NCBI RefSeq assembly: GCF_003012915.1
Contig: NZ_CP027770.1
Coordinates: 558,001-622,000 of the forward strand
Direction: 5' to 3'
Length of the DNA: 64,000 nucleotides
From: Staphylococcus felis
GTDB taxonomy: Bacteria; Bacillota; Bacilli; Staphylococcales; Staphylococcaceae
Of the stretch, positions 46,688-57,964 are shown piece by piece. Each line of letters starts with the position of its first letter. Position 1 is the stretch's first letter. The position numbers and the translations under genes are program-made. The notes beneath the pieces were generated by a model. It was not told where the DNA came from, made no database searches, and saw only the letters and a program-made list of their open reading frames with translations.

Positions 46688-46990
46688 TTATCCACTTATA
46701 CACAGTCGCAACGTAACAAAATGTGGATAATATTTTATTACACACAGCTTATACTAAAATTTAACAACATATTCACACCCGTTTGACAGAGCACTTGTTA
46801 AAAAGTATAATTGTGTGGATAAGTAGGTTAAAGCCTTATCATACATAGGTTTGTTACGATGGGTTTATAAACAAATCTATGTGCATAACTCCTTTACATA
46901 AGGAAGTCATCCACAGTATGTGACTATCTTGTGGATAATTATTCACACCCTGTGATTATCTTTATCCACTTATGGGAATACTGTGCATAA
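46688..46990. other. oriC: Origin of replication, incA/incB-like DnaA-box cluster
   Basis: Between rpmH and dnaA lie at least eight DnaA boxes. Perfect TGTGGATAA (the inverted form of TTATCCACA) occurs at 46722, 46814 and 46930; TTATCCACT at 46688 and 46962; TCATCCACA at 46907; TGTGCATAA at 46880 and 46982. Orientation is mixed. AT-rich DNA lies among them (46730-46770) and just before dnaA (46990-47020). With the second cluster after dnaA this is a bipartite Firmicutes-type origin. Confidence 0.92.
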
Positions 46991-47032
46991 GTATAGAATA
47001 AAAAATTTTATTTAGGAAGATGGAGTTAACTT

Positions 47033-48370
47033 ATGTCTGAACAAGAAATCTGGGAAAATGTTCTTAAATTATGTCAAGAAGGCATTACAAAAGTTTCATA
47101 TGACACTTGGCTCAAAGATACAACACTTCATGCTTTATCTAATGATGAGGCTATCGTTATTACACCTCAATTATTCGTATCACAATGGTTAGCATCCAAT
47201 TATACGGATTTAATACGAGATTTTCTCAAAAGGGTGACTAATAAACATATCGAAAATATAAGATTCGTTACTGAAGATGACCTTGATGATCTTGAATCTC
47301 ACAAAGTAAACGAGCAACAGTTACCACCTGTTGAAACCGCAACCTCAAGTGAGCAATTCAATACCAATAATACATTCGAAACATTTGTCATCGGACCAGG
47401 TAATCGATTCCCTCATGCTGCAAGTCTAGCTGTAGCAGAGTCTCCTGCCAATGCTTATAATCCTTTATTTATTTATGGAGGCGTAGGATTGGGCAAAACA
47501 CATTTAATGCATGCGATTGGTCATTACGTTCTTGAAAACAATCCAAATGCACGTGTACTGTACACTTCAAGTGAAAAATTTACAAACGAATTCATCCAAT
47601 CGATACGTAATAATGATACTGAATCATTTCGTGAAAAATATCGCAATATCGATATTCTATTAATTGATGATATTCAATTCATCCAGAAAAAAGAACAAAC
47701 ACAAGAAGAATTTTTCCATACATTCAATGATTTACATCAAAATAAGAAGCAAATTGTCATCTCAAGTGACCGACCACCAAAAGAAATCTCCACATTAGAA
47801 GAACGTCTTAAATCACGTTTCCAATGGGGACTTATTGTAGATATTACACCACCAGACTTCGAAACACGTATGGCCATTTTACAAAAGAAAACTGAAGAAG
47901 AAAATCTAGATATTCCTATTGAAGCATTGACTTACATTGCGAATCAAATTCAAACAAACATTCGTGAACTTGAAGGCGCCTTAACACGTGTATTAGCGTA
48001 TTCAAAATTACAAGGCAAACCTATCACAACCGAACTCACAGCAGATGCATTAAAAGATATCATTCAAGTCACGAAATCTAAAAAAATTACAATTCAAGAT
48101 ATTCAAAAAGTCGTTGGCGAATATTATAGTGTACGCATTGAGGACTTTGTTGCTAAAAAACGTACAAAATCCATTGCATATCCTAGACAAATCGCAATGT
48201 ACTTATCTCGAGAATTAACAGATTTTTCTTTACCTAAAATTGGTGAAGAATTTGGCGGACGAGATCATACAACTGTTATCCATGCATATGATAAAATAAA
48301 AAAGGATATCGAAAATGATCCAACACTAAAACAAGAAATTGAAGAACTGGAAAAAAATATTCGAAGTTAA
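47033..48370 (+). CDS. dnaA: Chromosomal replication initiator DnaA
   Basis: 445 residues. Domain I begins [26 protein letters not shown]; the AAA+ domain has Walker [17 protein letters not shown] and Walker [11 protein letters not shown]; domain IV carries the DNA-binding signature [15 protein letters not shown]. It binds DnaA boxes and opens the origin. The start follows AGGAAGATGGAG. DnaA boxes on both sides of the gene suggest autoregulation. Confidence 0.98.
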   Translation: MSEQEIWENVLKLCQEGITKVSYDTWLKDTTLHALSNDEAIVITPQLFVSQWLASNYTDLIRDFLKRVTNKHIENIRFVTEDDLDDLESHKVNEQQLPPVETATSSEQFNTNNTFETFVIGPGNRFPHAASLAVAESPANAYNPLFIYGGVGLGKTHLMHAIGHYVLENNPNARVLYTSSEKFTNEFIQSIRNNDTESFREKYRNIDILLIDDIQFIQKKEQTQEEFFHTFNDLHQNKKQIVISSDRPPKEISTLEERLKSRFQWGLIVDITPPDFETRMAILQKKTEEENLDIPIEALTYIANQIQTNIRELEGALTRVLAYSKLQGKPITTELTADALKDIIQVTKSKKITIQDIQKVVGEYYSVRIEDFVAKKRTKSIAYPRQIAMYLSRELTDFSLPKIGEEFGGRDHTTVIHAYDKIKKDIENDPTLKQEIEELEKNIRS

Positions 48371-48372
48371 AA

Positions 48373-48472
48373 TGTGGATAATGTTGAAAAGTAATACACA
48401 TCATACACACTTTATCCACATGTGTATAACATCTCATAGTAAGGGTTTTCTAAAGTTATCCACTAATCCACA
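48373..48472. other. Second DnaA-box cluster (dnaA-dnaN intergenic)
   Basis: Boxes: TGTGGATAA 48373, TTATCCACA 48412, TGTGTATAA 48421, TTATCCACT 48456 and TAATCCACA 48464 (the last two overlap by one base). In B. subtilis the unwinding element lies in this interval, after dnaA; the AT-rich stretch 48480-48535 is the candidate here. Confidence 0.85.
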
Positions 48473-48540
48473 GCCCCTATGACTATTATGACTATTTTAA
48501 ATATAACTATTAATATAAACGACTGAAAGGAGTTTATAAA

Positions 48541-49677
48541 ATGATGGAGTTTTCTATACAACGCGATTATTTTATCACTCAATTAAATGATACACTCAAA
48601 GCTATTTCACCAAGAACCACTTTACCTATTTTAACAGGGATTAAAATCGATGCGAATCATGAAGGAATTGTACTTACAGGTTCTGATTCAGAAATATCAA
48701 TTGAAATTACAATTCCTAACCAAGTTGATGGTGAAGAAATTGTTTCAATTATTGAGCCTGGTTCAGTAGTATTGCCGGGTCGCTTCTTTGTCGATATCAT
48801 CAAAAAATTACCGGGTAAAGATGTTAAACTTTCAACAAATGAACAATTTCAAACATTAATTACTTCAGGCCACTCTGAATTCAATTTAAGCGGTCTTGAT
48901 CCAGATCAATATCCATTATTACCACAAGTCTCAAGTGAAGATGCGCTACAATTACCTATCAAAGTACTTAAAAATATCATTGCACAAACTAACTTTGCAG
49001 TGTCCACGTCAGAAACACGTCCAGTCCTAACAGGTGTGAACTGGCTTATACAAGAAAATGAATTAATATGCACAGCGACTGACTCACACCGCTTGGCTGT
49101 AAGAAAGTTAAAATTAGAAGATGAAGATATTACAGATAAAAATGTCATTATTCCAGGTAAAGCACTTGCTGAACTGAACAAAATCATGTCAGATAATGAT
49201 GAACATATCGATATATTCTTTGCATCAAATCAAGTATTGTTCAGAGTGGGTAATGTGAACTTTATCTCGCGTTTACTTGAAGGACATTATCCTGATACGT
49301 CAAGATTGTTCCCAGAAAATTACGAAATTAAGTTAGAACTAAACAATAGTGACTTTTATCACGCTATTGACCGTGCTTCATTGTTGGCACGTGAAGGTGG
49401 AAATAATGTCATCAAACTCAGCACTGGAGAAGAAGTAATCGAATTATCATCAACATCTCCAGAAATTGGAACAGTAAAAGAAGAAGTTACAGCAAATGAC
49501 GTTGAAGGTGGTAGCTTGAAAATTTCATTTAACTCAAAATATATGATGGACGCTTTAAAAGCGATTGATCATGACGAAGTGGAAGTTGAATTTTTCGGTA
49601 CAATGAAGCCATTTATTTTAAAACCTAAAGACGATGATTCTGTAACGCAACTCATCTTACCAATCCGTACGTACTAA
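48541..49677 (+). CDS. dnaN: DNA polymerase III beta sliding clamp
   Basis: 378 residues, with three clamp folds and the C-terminus VTQLILPIRTY that forms the protein-binding cleft. The N-terminus MMEFSIQRDYFITQLNDTLK matches staphylococcal DnaN. It encircles DNA and tethers Pol III and repair enzymes. It starts at ATG 48541 behind AAAGGAG and is followed by a terminator, unlike the uninterrupted dnaN-yaaA-recF order seen in S. aureus. Confidence 0.98.
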   Translation: MMEFSIQRDYFITQLNDTLKAISPRTTLPILTGIKIDANHEGIVLTGSDSEISIEITIPNQVDGEEIVSIIEPGSVVLPGRFFVDIIKKLPGKDVKLSTNEQFQTLITSGHSEFNLSGLDPDQYPLLPQVSSEDALQLPIKVLKNIIAQTNFAVSTSETRPVLTGVNWLIQENELICTATDSHRLAVRKLKLEDEDITDKNVIIPGKALAELNKIMSDNDEHIDIFFASNQVLFRVGNVNFISRLLEGHYPDTSRLFPENYEIKLELNNSDFYHAIDRASLLAREGGNNVIKLSTGEEVIELSSTSPEIGTVKEEVTANDVEGGSLKISFNSKYMMDALKAIDHDEVEVEFFGTMKPFILKPKDDDSVTQLILPIRTY

Positions 49678-49686
49678 ATAAATTTG

Positions 49687-49727
49687 AAAGAGGCATAAAC
49701 GACTCAAATGTTTATGTCTCTTTTTTT
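49687..49727 (+). terminator. Terminator after dnaN
   Basis: AAAGAGGCATAAAC (49687-49700) pairs with GTTTATGTCTCTTT (49710-49723) with one G-T wobble, followed by a T-run. Confidence 0.9.
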
Positions 49728-49805
49728 ATTTTAAAGTCATTAGACCTGTTATAACGTGTATATTAAAAAAGCAGGTATATTGAACTGGATAAGGAGGCGT
49801 TATAT

Positions 49806-50465
49806 ATGAATCTCAAAAGAGTTACTATTTTGCTGTTAATAATGGGTGTTGTCTTGTTTTGGACAATGAAAAGTGCTAACGAAAATGACATTGATGCTGA
49901 TGAACTTCAAAATGAGACTATACATCAACCTAAACAAGGTAAGGGTGACATCATTATCATTGAATTTAGTGACTTTAAATGCCCATATTGTGGCTTATTT
50001 GAACGTAATATTAAACCGAAGTTGGCACAATCATTTATAAAAAATAACAAAGTTGAATTTCGCTATGTAAATGTATTATTACATGGAAAAGAATCAGAAC
50101 GTGGTGCGCGTGCAGCACATGCTGTAAATCTAGTGGCACCTAATCAATATTGGCAATTTCATGAGTTACTTTTTCAATCACAACCTAAATCGAAAAATGA
50201 TGTTGGACAAACGACATGGTTAACGGATGATTTAATTCAGAAACTCACAAATCAACTTGATCTAAGCAATAATCAAAAAGAACGAATCCTTAAACTTTAT
50301 CAAGACGACAAAGGAGAGGCAGCGAAACAAGCAAAAGCAGATCATCAACTTGCGAAAGCATACGGTGTCCCTCAAGTCCCAATGTTATACATTAATGGCA
50401 AAGCTGTTAAACATATGACTAACTATCAAGATGTTGAAATAGCAATTAAAGAGGCGCTGAATTAA
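49806..50465 (+). CDS. DsbA-like membrane-anchored thiol-disulfide oxidoreductase
   Basis: 219 residues. A single N-terminal hydrophobic segment (VTILLLIMGVVLFWTM) is followed by a thioredoxin-fold domain with active site FKCPYCG (CPYC) at about residue 60 and the cis-proline loop VPQVPMLYING near residue 195, with a helical insert between. It resembles BdbD/DsbA-type proteins that oxidise or shuffle cysteines outside the membrane. There is no lipobox. The start has GGAGG 11 bases upstream. It interrupts the highly conserved dnaN-yaaA order and has its own flanking terminator, so it looks like an insertion into the origin region. Confidence 0.88.
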   Translation: MNLKRVTILLLIMGVVLFWTMKSANENDIDADELQNETIHQPKQGKGDIIIIEFSDFKCPYCGLFERNIKPKLAQSFIKNNKVEFRYVNVLLHGKESERGARAAHAVNLVAPNQYWQFHELLFQSQPKSKNDVGQTTWLTDDLIQKLTNQLDLSNNQKERILKLYQDDKGEAAKQAKADHQLAKAYGVPQVPMLYINGKAVKHMTNYQDVEIAIKEALN

Positions 50466-50675
50466 ACTACAGCATCTTGAACAACGTCGAGTGTTAGGTA
50501 ATACAATAATATACTTTAGATGTTTTGAGCATTACATATAGCATGCGTCGAAGGTAGCGTTTCATATGAAATATTCATTTATGAATCTCTTTAATTTATG
50601 ACGGTTTGTGCATGAAATTTTAGCAATAAAACGGTATAATATATAGGTGAGTAATTATGAAATGGAGTGATAAAT

Positions 50676-50897
50676 TTGGCTGAAACAATTATTGTTGATG
50701 GCGAGATGACTTTAGGACAATTTCTAAACTATGAAGGTATTGTTGAATCAGGTGGACAAGCCAAATGGTTTTTAAAAGAATATGAGGTCTTCTTGAACGG
50801 AGAGCATGAAACTCGCCGTGGTAAAAAATTAAAGAATGGTGACCAAATTGATATTCCTGAAGTAGGTTCTTACATTATCCAATTCGGTGAACAATGA
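50676..50897 (+). CDS. yaaA: S4-domain RNA-binding protein YaaA
   Basis: About 73 residues with an S4-like fold: [20 protein letters not shown] followed by [20 protein letters not shown]. YaaA (RlbA) of B. subtilis is linked to ribosome assembly. I chose TTG 50676 (LAETIIVDG) because GGAG lies eight bases before it; GTG 50667 lies inside that site. The stop overlaps recF by four bases (ATGA). Confidence 0.88.
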   Translation: MAETIIVDGEMTLGQFLNYEGIVESGGQAKWFLKEYEVFLNGEHETRRGKKLKNGDQIDIPEVGSYIIQFGEQ

Positions 50898-52009
50898 AAC
50901 TTAAAACACTCCAATTAGAAAATTATCGTAACTATGAAAATATCATGCTTCAATGTCATTCTGAAGTTAATATATTGATAGGCGAAAATGCACAAGGTAA
51001 AACAAATTTGTTGGAATCGATATACATGTTAGCGTTAGCGAAAAGCCATCGTACAACAAATGATAGGGAGCTCATCCACTTTAATGAGGAATATGCTAAA
51101 ATAGAGGGTGAACTTAATTTTCGCCATGGTTTAATGCCATTAACAATGTTTATTACTAAAAAAGGTAAAAAGGTTAAAGTAAATCATTTAGAACAAAGCC
51201 GACTCACTCAATATATTGGTAATTTGAACGTTGTATTGTTTGCACCTGAAGATCTCAATATTGTCAAAGGTTCGCCTCAAGTAAGACGGCGTTTTATTGA
51301 TATGGAGTTAGGTCAAATTTCAAATTTATATTTAAATGATTTATCACAGTATCAACGTATATTAAAGCAACGCAATCATTACTTAAAACAATTACAACTT
51401 AAACAAAAGACAGATACAACAATGTTAGAAGTTTTAAATCATCAGTTTGCTGCTTATGCGGTTAAAGTAACACAACGAAGAGCACAATTTATTCAAGAAC
51501 TTGAGCATTTAGCAGAACCCATCCATACAGGTATTACAAATGGCAACGAAAAGCTCACATTGAAGTATCTACCAAGTGTAAAGTTAGAAGACGGAACGCA
51601 AGATGAGGATGTCTTAATCCAAAATGTTCTAGAGATGTTAGAGCATCATATGACGCGTGAGATAGAGCGCGGAGTCAGTTTGTACGGACCACATCGTGAT
51701 GATTTATCCTTTCGAGTGAATCAAATGGACGCGCAGACGTACGGCTCACAAGGTCAACAGCGTACAACTGCACTGTCAATAAAGCTTGCAGAAATCGAAT
51801 TAATGAATCAAGAAGTGGGGGAATACCCCATTTTATTACTTGATGACGTTTTAAGTGAATTAGACGATTCTAGACAGACCCATTTGTTAAGTACAATACA
51901 GCATAAAGTGCAAACATTTGTCACTACAACTTCGGTTGACGGTATAGATCATGAGATTATGAAAAATGCAAAAATTTATAGAATAACAAATGGAAAGATA
52001 ACGAATTAA
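50894..52009 (+). CDS. recF: DNA replication/repair protein RecF
   Basis: 371 residues, SMC-like ATPase. Walker [16 protein letters not shown] is at about residues 30-44, the signature region is [18 protein letters not shown], and Walker B is [11 protein letters not shown]. RecF works with RecO and RecR to load RecA at gapped DNA. It is coupled to yaaA at the start and lies 22 bases before gyrB. Confidence 0.97.
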   Translation: MKLKTLQLENYRNYENIMLQCHSEVNILIGENAQGKTNLLESIYMLALAKSHRTTNDRELIHFNEEYAKIEGELNFRHGLMPLTMFITKKGKKVKVNHLEQSRLTQYIGNLNVVLFAPEDLNIVKGSPQVRRRFIDMELGQISNLYLNDLSQYQRILKQRNHYLKQLQLKQKTDTTMLEVLNHQFAAYAVKVTQRRAQFIQELEHLAEPIHTGITNGNEKLTLKYLPSVKLEDGTQDEDVLIQNVLEMLEHHMTREIERGVSLYGPHRDDLSFRVNQMDAQTYGSQGQQRTTALSIKLAEIELMNQEVGEYPILLLDDVLSELDDSRQTHLLSTIQHKVQTFVTTTSVDGIDHEIMKNAKIYRITNGKITN

Positions 52010-52013
52010 TTAG

Positions 52014-53954
<1,941 letters not shown>

Positions 53955-53990
53955 GAAGATGAACTGGAAAATGAGAAGGAGGACCTCTTG

Positions 53991-56633
53991 ATGGCTGAAA
54001 TACCTGAATCAAGAATTAATGAACGAAATATCAGCAAAGAGATGCGAGAATCATTTTTAGATTATGCTATGAGTGTAATCGTATCTCGTGCATTGCCAGA
54101 TGTGAGAGATGGTTTGAAGCCGGTACATAGACGTATATTATACGGTCTAAATGAACAAGGAATGACACCGGATAAACCCTACAAAAAATCTGCACGTATA
54201 GTTGGAGATGTTATGGGGAAATATCACCCACACGGTGACTCATCGATCTACGAAGCAATGGTGCGTATGGCTCAGGATTTCAGTTATCGTTATCCATTAG
54301 TAGATGGCCAAGGTAACTTTGGTTCAATGGACGGCGATGGTGCTGCTGCAATGCGTTATACTGAGGCACGTATGACAAAACTTGCGCTTGAGTTATTACG
54401 TGATATCAATAAAGATACAATTGATTTTATTGACAACTACGATGGAAATGAGCGAGAACCTATGGTATTGCCTTCTCGCTTTCCCAATTTACTGGTCAAT
54501 GGAGCATCAGGTATCGCAGTAGGTATGGCTACCAATATCCCACCACATAACATGACAGAGGTCATTGATGGTGTTTTAAGCCTAAGTTACAATCCAGAGA
54601 TTACAATTACTGAATTGATGGAAGATATTAAAGGGCCAGACTTTCCAACTGCCGGTTTAATCCTTGGAAAAAGTGGTATTCGACGTGCTTATGAAACAGG
54701 ACGTGGTTCAGTTGTAATGCGTGCTAAAGCTGAGATTGAATCACGTGGTGGTGGACGTGAACGTATTGTAGTAACTGAGATTCCATTCCAAGTTAATAAA
54801 GCACGTATGATTGAAAAAATTGCCGATTTAGTGCGTGAGAAGAAAATTGAGGGTATTACGGATTTACGCGATGAAACAAGTTTAAGAACGGGTGTACGCG
54901 TAGTGATTGATATCCGTAAAGATGCGAATGCTAGTGTCATACTCAATAATTTATATAAGCAAACACCATTACAAACGTCATTTGGTGTCAATATGATTGC
55001 CCTTGTGAACGGTAGACCGCAATTAATTAATTTAAAACAAGCACTTTATCATTATTTAGAACACCAAAAAGAAGTTGTTCGACGTCGTACAGAATTCAAC
55101 TTAAAGAAAGCTAAAGATCGTGCTCATATTTTGGAAGGGCTTCGCATAGCGCTAGACCATATCGATGAGATTATCACGATTATCCGGGAATCTGAAACGG
55201 ATAAGGTCGCAATGGATAGTTTGCAATCACGTTTCACATTATCAGAGCGCCAAGCACAAGCTATTTTAGATATGCGTTTAAGACGTTTAACTGGTTTAGA
55301 GCGTGACAAAATCGAAAAAGAATACAATGAATTACTTGCATATATTTCTGAATTAGAGGCTATTTTAGCGGACGAAGAGAAGTTACTTAATCTTGTACGT
55401 GAAGAATTAACTGAAATTAAAGAGAAATATGGTGACGAACGCCGAACAGAAATTCAACTTGGCGGCATTGATCATCTTGAAGATGAAGACTTGATACCTG
55501 AAGAACAAATTGTGATTACATTAAGTCACAATAATTATATTAAACGACTGCCTGTATCAACATATCGTGCTCAAAACCGTGGTGGTCGCGGGATACAAGG
55601 TATGAATACACTTGAAGATGATTTTGTAAGCCAGCTTGTGACAACAAGTACACACCACCATGTGCTGTTCTTTACAAATAAAGGGCGTGTCTACAAACTT
55701 AAAGGATATGAGGTGCCGGAACTCTCCCGTCAGTCTAAAGGGATTCCAGTAGTCAATGTTATTGAACTCGATCAAGATGAAACAATCAGTACGATGATTG
55801 CTGTAAAAGATTTAGACTCAGAAGAAGATTTCTTAGTTTTTGCAACGAAAAAAGGACTTATTAAGCGCTCTGCAATTCGTAATTTTAACCGTATTAACAA
55901 AAATGGTAAAATCGCTATCAAATTCCGTGAAGATGATGAATTGGTTGCGGTGCGGTTAACGGATGGTGAAAAGCATATTCTTATTGGTACAGCGCAAGCG
56001 TCATTAATTCGCTTCAAAGAAACAGATGTACGTGCAATGAGTCGTCTTGCTGCTGGTGTAAAAGGGATTCGATTACGTGAGAATGATGAAGTCATCGGAC
56101 TTGATGTTGCAGATGATAACAATACAGATGAAATTTTAGTCGTTACTGAGAAAGGTTACGGTAAACGTACGCCAATTGAAGACTATCGATTATCAAATCG
56201 AGGTGGAATGGGTGTTAAAACGGCTAAACTGACTGAGCGTAATGGTGACTTAGTATGTATTACAACAGTTGAAGGCGATGAAGATTTAATGATTGTCACA
56301 GATCATGGTGTGATTATTCGAATGGAAATTCAAGATATATCAGAAACAGGACGTACAACGCAAGGTGTAAGATTAATGCGTTTAGATGAGGATCAACATG
56401 TTTCGACAGTAGCCAAGGTCAAAAAAGAACCGGAAGCAATTGAAACAGAAGATGATAAGGCCTCTCAACAATTAGGACCAACATCAGATGAACGCGTAAT
56501 TGACGATGAAACACCTGGCGATACTATTCACACTGAAGCAGAAGACGATACAGTATCACGTGAAACATTGAGACAAGATTTTATGGATCGTGTAAATGAA
56601 GATATTGAAAATGAAAATCGTGACACAGAATAA
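53991..56633 (+). CDS. gyrA: DNA gyrase subunit A
   Basis: 880 residues. The winged-helix domain holds the catalytic Tyr in ARYTEA-type context ([10 protein letters not shown]), and the quinolone-resistance region reads [12 protein letters not shown] with Ser84 and Glu88 unchanged, i.e. the susceptible form at these positions. The GyrA box [10 protein letters not shown] precedes the DNA-wrapping propeller, and the tail is acidic. ATG 53991 follows AAGGAGG; TTG 53988 adjoins it. A parS-like sequence is embedded near the 3' end (56552-56567). Confidence 0.98.
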   Translation: MAEIPESRINERNISKEMRESFLDYAMSVIVSRALPDVRDGLKPVHRRILYGLNEQGMTPDKPYKKSARIVGDVMGKYHPHGDSSIYEAMVRMAQDFSYRYPLVDGQGNFGSMDGDGAAAMRYTEARMTKLALELLRDINKDTIDFIDNYDGNEREPMVLPSRFPNLLVNGASGIAVGMATNIPPHNMTEVIDGVLSLSYNPEITITELMEDIKGPDFPTAGLILGKSGIRRAYETGRGSVVMRAKAEIESRGGGRERIVVTEIPFQVNKARMIEKIADLVREKKIEGITDLRDETSLRTGVRVVIDIRKDANASVILNNLYKQTPLQTSFGVNMIALVNGRPQLINLKQALYHYLEHQKEVVRRRTEFNLKKAKDRAHILEGLRIALDHIDEIITIIRESETDKVAMDSLQSRFTLSERQAQAILDMRLRRLTGLERDKIEKEYNELLAYISELEAILADEEKLLNLVREELTEIKEKYGDERRTEIQLGGIDHLEDEDLIPEEQIVITLSHNNYIKRLPVSTYRAQNRGGRGIQGMNTLEDDFVSQLVTTSTHHHVLFFTNKGRVYKLKGYEVPELSRQSKGIPVVNVIELDQDETISTMIAVKDLDSEEDFLVFATKKGLIKRSAIRNFNRINKNGKIAIKFREDDELVAVRLTDGEKHILIGTAQASLIRFKETDVRAMSRLAAGVKGIRLRENDEVIGLDVADDNNTDEILVVTEKGYGKRTPIEDYRLSNRGGMGVKTAKLTERNGDLVCITTVEGDEDLMIVTDHGVIIRMEIQDISETGRTTQGVRLMRLDEDQHVSTVAKVKKEPEAIETEDDKASQQLGPTSDERVIDDETPGDTIHTEAEDDTVSRETLRQDFMDRVNEDIENENRDTE
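56552..56567. promoter_or_regulatory. parS-like ParB-binding site inside gyrA
   Basis: AGTATCACGTGAAACA matches the Firmicutes parS consensus TGTTNCACGTGAAACA at 13 of 15 defined positions, with the CACGTGAAACA half intact. It lies about 9.5 kb from oriC, where ParB loading sites are expected. It encodes VSRETL in the poorly conserved gyrA tail, so the site is free to be selected as DNA. Confidence 0.65.
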
Positions 56634-56673
56634 GTCAGTTGATATTAAAAGCGTTTAATATATGTCAGTAATC

Positions 56674-56725
56674 AAAAAACTTCGAGATTTTCGTACGAAT
56701 TCACGAAAAAATCTCGAAGTTTTTT
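56674..56725 (+). terminator. Terminator after gyrA
   Basis: AAAAAACTTCGAGATTTT (56674-56691) pairs with AAAATCTCGAAGTTTTTT (to 56725). It is long, perfect and bidirectional in composition, with a loop of about 16 bases. Confidence 0.92.
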
Positions 56726-56740
56726 CTCTAATGACATGCA

Positions 56741-56847
56741 TTTATGATGAGAGTCCTGAGGCTGTCTCCAAGGAAGCGCTAAGACGCATTTTTATTCAAA
56801 AGCATCTCAGCGCTATTTATTTTGGGAGTTATGTCCCAGTCTGTTTA
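56741..56847 (+). repeat. Hairpin-rich intergenic repeat, shorter copy
   Basis: GAGTCCTGAGGCTGTCTCCAAGG (described in parts: CCTGAGG and GTCTCC) is followed by an AGCGCT hairpin (56775-56814, arms AGCGCTAAGACGC and GCATCTCAGCGCT) and then TTTTGGGAGTTATGTCCCAG. The last block equals the GGGACAT/TCCCAAA end of the repeats at 40.7 and 61.1 kb. It lies between convergent gyrA and nnrD and contains no gene. Confidence 0.65.
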
Positions 56848-56850
56848 TCA

Positions 56851-57663
56851 TTAACTTTCTAATTTTTTCATTGCATAGGGTATCTCATCAATAATCTTAG
56901 ATGGGGGTACGACATACATATCTTTAGAAAGTTTTTCACCAATATAGCTGTGTGTATAGGTAGCACTTGTCACAGCATCTACAGGATCATCAAATTGACC
57001 GACAAAGCTTGTAATCATACCAGCAAGTGTGTCTCCCATACCTCCAGTAGCCATCGCGGGACTACCAATTTCTAGCTTGTATTCATTATCTTTAAAGAAA
57101 ATTTCCGTCCCATGTTTTTTCAATACGACAGTCGCGTTAAGACGATCAACTGCTTCGCGATTGTTTTCATATGTTTGTTCTTCAATAGGTATACCACTTA
57201 AACGTTCCCACTCTTTAGGATGTGGCGTATAAATGACATGACAGGCTGGATTTTGCGGTTTCAATTTACTAACAATTGAAATGGCATCTCCATCAACAAT
57301 TAATGTATGATGAGGTTGTATATTTTGAAGTAAAAATGTCATTGCATTATTACCTTTAAAATCTAACCCTAAACCAGGTCCAATGAGAATACAGTCAGAA
57401 ATCTCAATCATTTTAGTGAGTTTTTTCGTATCATTAATATCAATGACCATTGCCTCAGGACAACGAGAATGCAATGCCACGTGATTTGTTGGGTGAGTTG
57501 CTACAGTGAGTAACCCACTTCCACTATATACACACGCGCGTGCAGCTAGCATAATAGCCCCGCCGAGATTAGCATTGCCACCGATTAGTAAAATACGTCC
57601 ATAATCACCTTTATTTGTTTCTTGCTTTCGTTTTGGAATATTTACAGTTGATAAAGTTTCCAT
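56851..57663 (-). CDS. nnrD: ADP-dependent NAD(P)H-hydrate dehydratase
   Basis: 270 residues, ribokinase-like fold. GRILLIGGNANLGGAIMLAARA is at the N-terminus, the GPGLG motif is present, and the C-terminal catalytic block GGMGDTLAGMI includes the Asp needed for dehydration. It repairs NADHX and NADPHX to NADH and NADPH. It is the stand-alone dehydratase form, without the epimerase domain. It is convergent with gyrA and divergent from hutH, as in other staphylococci. Confidence 0.95.
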   Translation of the reverse strand: METLSTVNIPKRKQETNKGDYGRILLIGGNANLGGAIMLAARACVYSGSGLLTVATHPTNHVALHSRCPEAMVIDINDTKKLTKMIEISDCILIGPGLGLDFKGNNAMTFLLQNIQPHHTLIVDGDAISIVSKLKPQNPACHVIYTPHPKEWERLSGIPIEEQTYENNREAVDRLNATVVLKKHGTEIFFKDNEYKLEIGSPAMATGGMGDTLAGMITSFVGQFDDPVDAVTSATYTHSYIGEKLSKDMYVVPPSKIIDEIPYAMKKLES

Positions 57664-57863
57664 AGATGTCCCCTCCTATCTGTCTTTCAATTATTACAAC
57701 AAGATATATTATACCTGCATTTCATTTTCGTCAATAGCGAACATTTTTAATTTTAATTGGATAAATTAGTAAAGTGCTAATGCGTTACGGATATTGTAAT
57801 AGCTATTGTGTATGACTATGAAGCCCCTTATACTGAACTATAAGCGTCAGTAGTAGCTAGATT

Positions 57864-57913
57864 GGGCAAAGGCATTTAGAGGATTGTTAATCGTCTAAAT
57901 TAGCATTTGTCCC
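57864..57913 (+). promoter_or_regulatory. Structured leader hairpin upstream of hutH
   Basis: GGGCAAA (57864) pairs with TTTGTCCC (to 57913) with one bulge, ATTTAGA pairs with TCTAAAT, and GATT pairs with AATC around a 3-base loop, giving an interrupted hairpin of about 50 bases. No T-run follows, so it is not a simple terminator. It ends about 50 bases before the hutH start. It may be a protein-binding RNA element or a DNA operator. The rest of 57664-57964 shows no gene. Confidence 0.6.
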
Positions 57914-57964
57914 ACTAGTACGACTTTATGTTTTATGTGATATAAACAAAGGGAGGAAGGGCGT

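Noticed and set aside
54228..54270. Fluoroquinolone-resistance mutation in gyrA
   Set aside because: The resistance-determining region reads GDSSIYEAM, with Ser84 and Glu88 unchanged.
55772..56122. 116-codon minus-strand ORF inside gyrA
   Set aside because: Antisense shadow of the gyrA C-terminal domain.
56662..56862. 66-codon plus-strand ORF after gyrA
   Set aside because: It runs through the gyrA terminator hairpin and the intergenic repeat; no coding signal.
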